NCBI RefSeq assembly: GCF_014652915.1 | Contig: NZ_BMZS01000012.1 | Span: 65,231-128,419 of the forward strand | From: Thalassobaculum fulvum | Lineage (GTDB): Bacteria; Pseudomonadota; Alphaproteobacteria; Thalassobaculales; Thalassobaculaceae | Direction: 5' to 3' | DNA length: 63,189 bases | Shown here: piece after piece, positions 60,170 through 63,189 of the stretch | Position numbering within the stretch: the first letter of the stretch is position 1 | Layout: each line of letters begins with the position of its first letter | Program-made: the position numbers and the translations under genes | The notes under the pieces: model-generated | What the model saw: the letters and a program-made list of their open reading frames with translations, nothing else | The model's database searches: none | What the model was told of the DNA's origin: nothing

Positions 60170-60928
60170 TCAGGGGGCGAACTGTTCCATGAGGACCCGC
60201 TCCTCGAGATTGTGCTCCGGGTCGTAGAGCACGGTCAGGCGGACCGAGCGGTCCTCCCAGACCTCGACCGCCACCACGTCCCGCACCTCCATGACGTCGG
60301 CGACCGCGTTGATCGGCCGCTTCTCCGGGCGGATGGTCTCGAACATGATGCGGGCCGAGTGCGGCAGCAGGGCGCCGCGCCAGCGCCGGGGCCGGAATGC
60401 GCTGATCGGCGTCAGCGCCAGGATGTCGGCGCCGAGCGGGATGATCGGGCCGTGGGCCGACAGGTTGTAGGCGGTCGAGCCGGCCGGGGTGGCGACCAGC
60501 ACGCCGTCGCACACCAGCTCCTCCATCCGCACCACGCCGTCGACGGTGATCCGGATCTTGGCGGCCTGTGCCGAGGCCCGGAACAGCGACACCTCGTTGA
60601 TCGCCAGCCCCTCGGTGACGGCGCCGTCGCGGCAGGTGGCGCGCATCCGCAGCGGGTACAGCGTGACCGGCTGGGCGTCGCGGATGCGCTGCGGCAGGTC
60701 CTCTGCCCGGTAGTCGTTCATCAGGAAGCCGACGGTGCCGCGGTTCATGCCGTAGATCGGCCGGCCGCTGCCGATCGCCGAGCGCAGGGTCTCCAGCATG
60801 TGGCCGTCGCCGCCCAGCGCCACCACGACCTCGGCCTGCGACGCCGGCACCTCGCCGTAGCGCGCGACCAGGGCCTGGCGGGCCTCGGCGGCGTCCTCGG
60901 TCGAGGCCGACACGAAGGCGAGTTTCAT
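60170..60928 (-). CDS. nadK: NAD kinase
   Basis: A 252-residue NAD kinase that makes NADP from NAD and ATP. The catalytic GGDG is at residues 39-42, followed by [22 protein letters not shown] and [24 protein letters not shown], all diagnostic. The short length is normal for alphaproteobacteria. ATG 60928 begins the conserved KLAFVSA strand. It is the first gene of an operon with the DauA-like dehydrogenase and is divergent from an exported protein. Confidence 0.96.
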   Translation of the reverse strand: MKLAFVSASTEDAAEARQALVARYGEVPASQAEVVVALGGDGHMLETLRSAIGSGRPIYGMNRGTVGFLMNDYRAEDLPQRIRDAQPVTLYPLRMRATCRDGAVTEGLAINEVSLFRASAQAAKIRITVDGVVRMEELVCDGVLVATPAGSTAYNLSAHGPIIPLGADILALTPISAFRPRRWRGALLPHSARIMFETIRPEKRPINAVADVMEVRDVVAVEVWEDRSVRLTVLYDPEHNLEERVLMEQFAP

Positions 60929-61053
60929 CTCGGTCACACGGATCCTCCGCCCGAAGGGCCTGGTCGGGTCACGGCGCCGGATCGCGCCCGGCGGCAAGAT
61001 AGGCGATGATGCGGCCGGCGCCCAAGCGCCGGATGACGAAGGGAGACGAGTTC

Positions 61054-61581
61054 ATGCGCGGAGAATGCGGGGGAACGGCGCGGCGGCGGCCGTGGCGGCC
61101 GGTTGCCGGGGGAGCCGCAGCGGCGCTGCTGGCGGCCGGCCTGTTGCTGACGGCGCCGGCGGCCCGGGCGGACGACCGGCACGAGGGCTACTACTACCCC
61201 GAGGTGACGTCGAGCGAGGTCTACCGCTCGCGGATCCAGACGCTTCCCGATTCCGACCGGACCCGCCGGATCGGCTTCGTCACCGGCGTGACCACCGGCC
61301 AGACGGAGCGGCCCTATGCGCCGATCACCGCGATGTTCGCCAAGGGCACCGAGGCCGAGAAGCTGATCCTCATCGGCCTGCAGAACGGCCCCCTGGACAC
61401 CCTCTACCGGGCCCGCGCGGTGCTTGCCATGCTGACCGCGACCGCCCGCACCACCGCGGTGTTCCGCGACCTCGACCCGCTGGCCCAATACACCTTCCTC
61501 GACCTGCTGAAGCTGCTCGGCTTCACCCAGATCACCGTCAGCGACGGCAGGTCCTGGGCGCACCGCATCGACATCGACTGA
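61054..61581 (+). CDS. Exported protein of unknown function
   Basis: A 175-residue protein with a signal peptide: Arg-rich start (RRRPWRPVAGG), hydrophobic core (AAAALLAAGLLLTA) and an APAARADD cleavage region. The mature part begins HEGYYYPEVTSSEVYRSR and includes RRIGFVTGVTTGQ and LLGFTQITVSDG; I do not recognise the family, though similar exported proteins are common in Rhodospirillales. The twin-Arg is not followed by a Tat consensus, so Sec export is likely. AGGGAG lies ahead of ATG 61054. Repeat copy E follows the stop. Confidence 0.75.
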   Translation: MRGECGGTARRRPWRPVAGGAAAALLAAGLLLTAPAARADDRHEGYYYPEVTSSEVYRSRIQTLPDSDRTRRIGFVTGVTTGQTERPYAPITAMFAKGTEAEKLILIGLQNGPLDTLYRARAVLAMLTATARTTAVFRDLDPLAQYTFLDLLKLLGFTQITVSDGRSWAHRIDID

Positions 61582-61594
61582 CTTCGGGGCGTTT

Positions 61595-61688
61595 TCGGGC
61601 TCCCGGATCGCTGCGCGTCCGGGATGAGGGGGGACTTTTACGCCTCATCCCGGCCGGAGCGGCAAGGCCGCGGAGAGCCGGGACCCAC
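61595..61688. repeat. Palindromic repeat, copy E (one arm diverged)
   Basis: The right end CCGGGACCCAC (61678-61688) and the right arm GGCCGGAGCGGCAAGGCCG match copy A; the left end has drifted (CGGGCTCCCGG). The inner GGGATGAGG/CCTCATCCC pair replaces ATGACG/CGTCAT. It lies between the convergent exported-protein and moaA genes. Confidence 0.7.
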
Positions 61689-61701
61689 GGTGTGACGGGC
61701 G

Positions 61702-62742
61702 TCAGCCGCCGGTGACGCTCATGTGCCGCGCCACGGCGGGCTGCCTGTGGCGGCGGTCGATGACGAAATCGTGGCCCTTCGGCTTGCGGCCGATCGCCTC
61801 GCGCACCGCCGCCTCCAGCACCGCGTCGTCGTCGGAGGCCCGCAGCGGTGCCCGCAGGTCGGCGGCGTCGTCCTGGCCGAGGCACATGTACAGGGTGCCG
61901 GTGCAGGTCAGCCGCACCCGGTTGCAGCTTTCGCAGAAATTGTGGGTCAGCGGGGTGATGAAGCCGAGCCGGCCGCCGGTCTCCTCGACCCGCACGTAGC
62001 GCGCCGGGCCGCCGGTCTTGTACGGGATGTCGGTCAGGGTGAAGCGCTCGGCCAGCCGGCTGCGGACCATCGACAGCGGGAGGTACTGCTCGACCCGGTC
62101 CTCGCCGCCGATGTCGCCCATCGGCATGACCTCGATGACGGTCATGTCGTAGCCGCGGTCGCCGCACCACTGCAGCATGTCGCCGAGCTCGCCGTCGTTG
62201 ACGCCCTTCAGCGCCACCGCGTTGATCTTGATCGCCAGTCCGGCGCGCTCGGCCGCGTCCAGGCCCTCGATCACCTTGTCGAGCTTGCCCCAGCGGGTGA
62301 TCGCCTGGAACTTCTCCGGGTCGAGGGTATCGATCGAGACGTTGACCCGCCGCACCCCGGCGTCGACCAGCTGGTCCGCCAGCTTGGCGAGCTGCGAGCC
62401 GTTGGTGGTGACCGTCAGCTCGTCGAGGCCGCCGCCGTCGAGTCGCTTCCCGAGCTCGCGGACCAGCCACATGATGTTGCGCCGGACCAGCGGCTCGCCG
62501 CCGGTCAGCCGCAGCTTGCGCACGCCGAGGTCGACGAACACGTTGCACAGCCGCGCCAGCTCCTCCAGCGACAGCACGTCCGCCTTCGGCAGGAACGTCA
62601 TGTTCTCCGCCATGCAGTACACGCAGCGGAAGTCGCAGCGGTCGGTGACGGAGACCCGCAGATAGCTGATGGCCCGCTGGTACGGGTCGATCAGCGGCGC
62701 CGGGCCGGCGGTCGGACGGGTGAGGGTCGTCGCATCGGTCAT
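61702..62742 (-). CDS. moaA: GTP 3',8-cyclase (molybdopterin synthesis)
   Basis: A 346-residue radical-SAM enzyme that starts molybdenum-cofactor synthesis from GTP. The SAM cluster cysteines are C36, C40 and C43 (CDFRCVYC), the second cluster uses C270, C273 and C287, and the protein ends in the conserved Gly-Gly (VTGG). ATG 62742 starts a normal-length MoaA; the reading frame stays open far upstream through a minisatellite but that extension looks non-functional. No other moa genes are in the window. Confidence 0.96.
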   Translation of the reverse strand: MTDATTLTRPTAGPAPLIDPYQRAISYLRVSVTDRCDFRCVYCMAENMTFLPKADVLSLEELARLCNVFVDLGVRKLRLTGGEPLVRRNIMWLVRELGKRLDGGGLDELTVTTNGSQLAKLADQLVDAGVRRVNVSIDTLDPEKFQAITRWGKLDKVIEGLDAAERAGLAIKINAVALKGVNDGELGDMLQWCGDRGYDMTVIEVMPMGDIGGEDRVEQYLPLSMVRSRLAERFTLTDIPYKTGGPARYVRVEETGGRLGFITPLTHNFCESCNRVRLTCTGTLYMCLGQDDAADLRAPLRASDDDAVLEAAVREAIGRKPKGHDFVIDRRHRQPAVARHMSVTGG

Positions 62743-63049
62743 GGTCGTTATATACGACGGGAGATAACGCGACGGAAGGGGGCGGAACTCGAAAGAAGGA
62801 GCCGTACCCGCTCCGGACGGGACGTCCGGGGGCGGGCACGGCAGGGAGCGGCGCAGGGCCGCGGGGAGGGTCAGGGAACGGATGGCCGTCTGCACGGTCG
62901 GCACCCGATGACGCTCGCCCCTGCCGCCGGGTCTGCTCTCGGCAGCGAGGGGCGCGAGGAGGACTGTCGCCGATCCGGCGTGACTCCATCGTGAATCGGT
63001 CGCGCGGCCGCCGATTGCCATCGCCGCATCGCCGCGCCATGTTTCGCCC
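62743..63049. other. Region upstream of moaA, no gene seen
   Basis: A non-coding stretch of GC-rich sequence with a short A/T patch (TATATACGACGG, 62750-62761) next to the moaA start, a likely promoter -10 area. The minus-strand frame is free of stops through it, which may be chance at this G+C content. Confidence 0.4.
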
Positions 63050-63055
63050 ATGAAG

Positions 63056-63189
63056 CCAGACACAGCGAACCCAGACACAGCGAACCCAGGCACAGCGAAC
63101 CCAGGCACAGCGAACCCAGGCACCGCGAACCCAGGCACCGCGAACCCAGGCACCGCGAACCCAGGCACCGCGAACCCAGGCACCGCGAA
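63056..63189. repeat. 15-bp tandem repeat (minisatellite), runs off the window end
   Basis: Eight full units plus 14 bases of a ninth. The first two units are CCAGACACAGCGAAC, the next two CCAGGCACAGCGAAC, the last ones CCAGGCACCGCGAAC, a gradient from older to newly copied units. On the plus strand an ATG at 63050 reads M-K-P-D-T-A-N then (P-G-T-A-N) repeats to the window edge; on the minus strand the same DNA reads (F-A-V-P-G). The repeat number may vary between strains. Confidence 0.85.

Noticed and set aside
62743-63183. N-terminal extension of MoaA through the minisatellite
   Set aside because: MoaA homologues start close to ATG 62742; the extension is repeat-encoded and Pro/Arg-rich with no conserved feature.
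63056-63189. CRISPR-like array
   Set aside because: The 15-bp units are directly adjoining with no spacers, so it is a tandem minisatellite.

Overview
This is high-G+C DNA that reads as a free-living, metabolically versatile alphaproteobacterium. A Rhodospirillales-like organism fits best. The inference rests on the small PAS-type proteins common in that order, an exact CtrA-type box (TTAA-N7-TTAA), an alphaproteobacterial-type ferredoxin reductase, and dense packing with many ATGA/GTGA start-stop overlaps. I see no rRNA, tRNA, transposase, integrase, phage or CRISPR. The window looks chromosomal.

Region 1 (1-10 kb) starts inside an FkbM methyltransferase. It then has a TetR-hydrolase pair divergent from a photoactive yellow protein (PYP) gene and its dedicated 4-coumarate ligase, an MFS transporter, an HhH-type protein, a GMC oxidoreductase, a PAS protein, a cysteine hydrolase and an aldo/keto reductase. 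PYP keeps every chromophore-pocket residue I checked. The ligase carries what looks like an acyl-carrier-protein domain at its N-terminus.

Region 2 (10-16 kb) is a 0.7-kb regulatory gap holding the CtrA-type box, followed by the prkA-yeaH-spoVR stress operon.

Region 3 (16-22 kb) has a three-gene minus-strand operon: a small basic protein, a CHAD-domain protein and a ParA ATPase. It is a plausible polyphosphate-granule positioning module. Divergent from it are a 3-hydroxyacyl-CoA/carnitine-type dehydrogenase and a D-amino-acid dehydrogenase.

Region 4 (22-31 kb) is a nitrogen and peptide scavenging block: AhpD-like protein, N-formylglutamate amidohydrolase, M81 and DUF2817 peptidases, an XRE-cupin regulator, GNAT, a DMT transporter and TRAP subunits Q and M. 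Region 5 (31-46 kb) holds fpr, pdxJ, a permease/LysR pair, enoyl-CoA hydratase/esterase, a cluster of unknowns with a PAS protein, a sulfatase, a lone TRAP binding protein, and a carbamoylase-hydratase-MarR operon facing an Fe-S ene-reductase. Region 6 (46-63 kb) holds a SIS protein, a DNA exonuclease-ligase pair, MFS/ArsR-like/quinone reductase genes, a TPR-2OG oxygenase, sulfate activation (cysD, cysNC), a histidine kinase, a DauA-like dehydrogenase, nadK, an exported protein and moaA. It ends in a 15-bp minisatellite that runs out of the window.

Two non-coding patterns recur. A palindromic repeat with GTGGGT(T/C)CCGG ends occurs five times, always between convergent genes. The 13-bp palindrome CGCAC-N3-GTGCG occurs three times upstream of genes.
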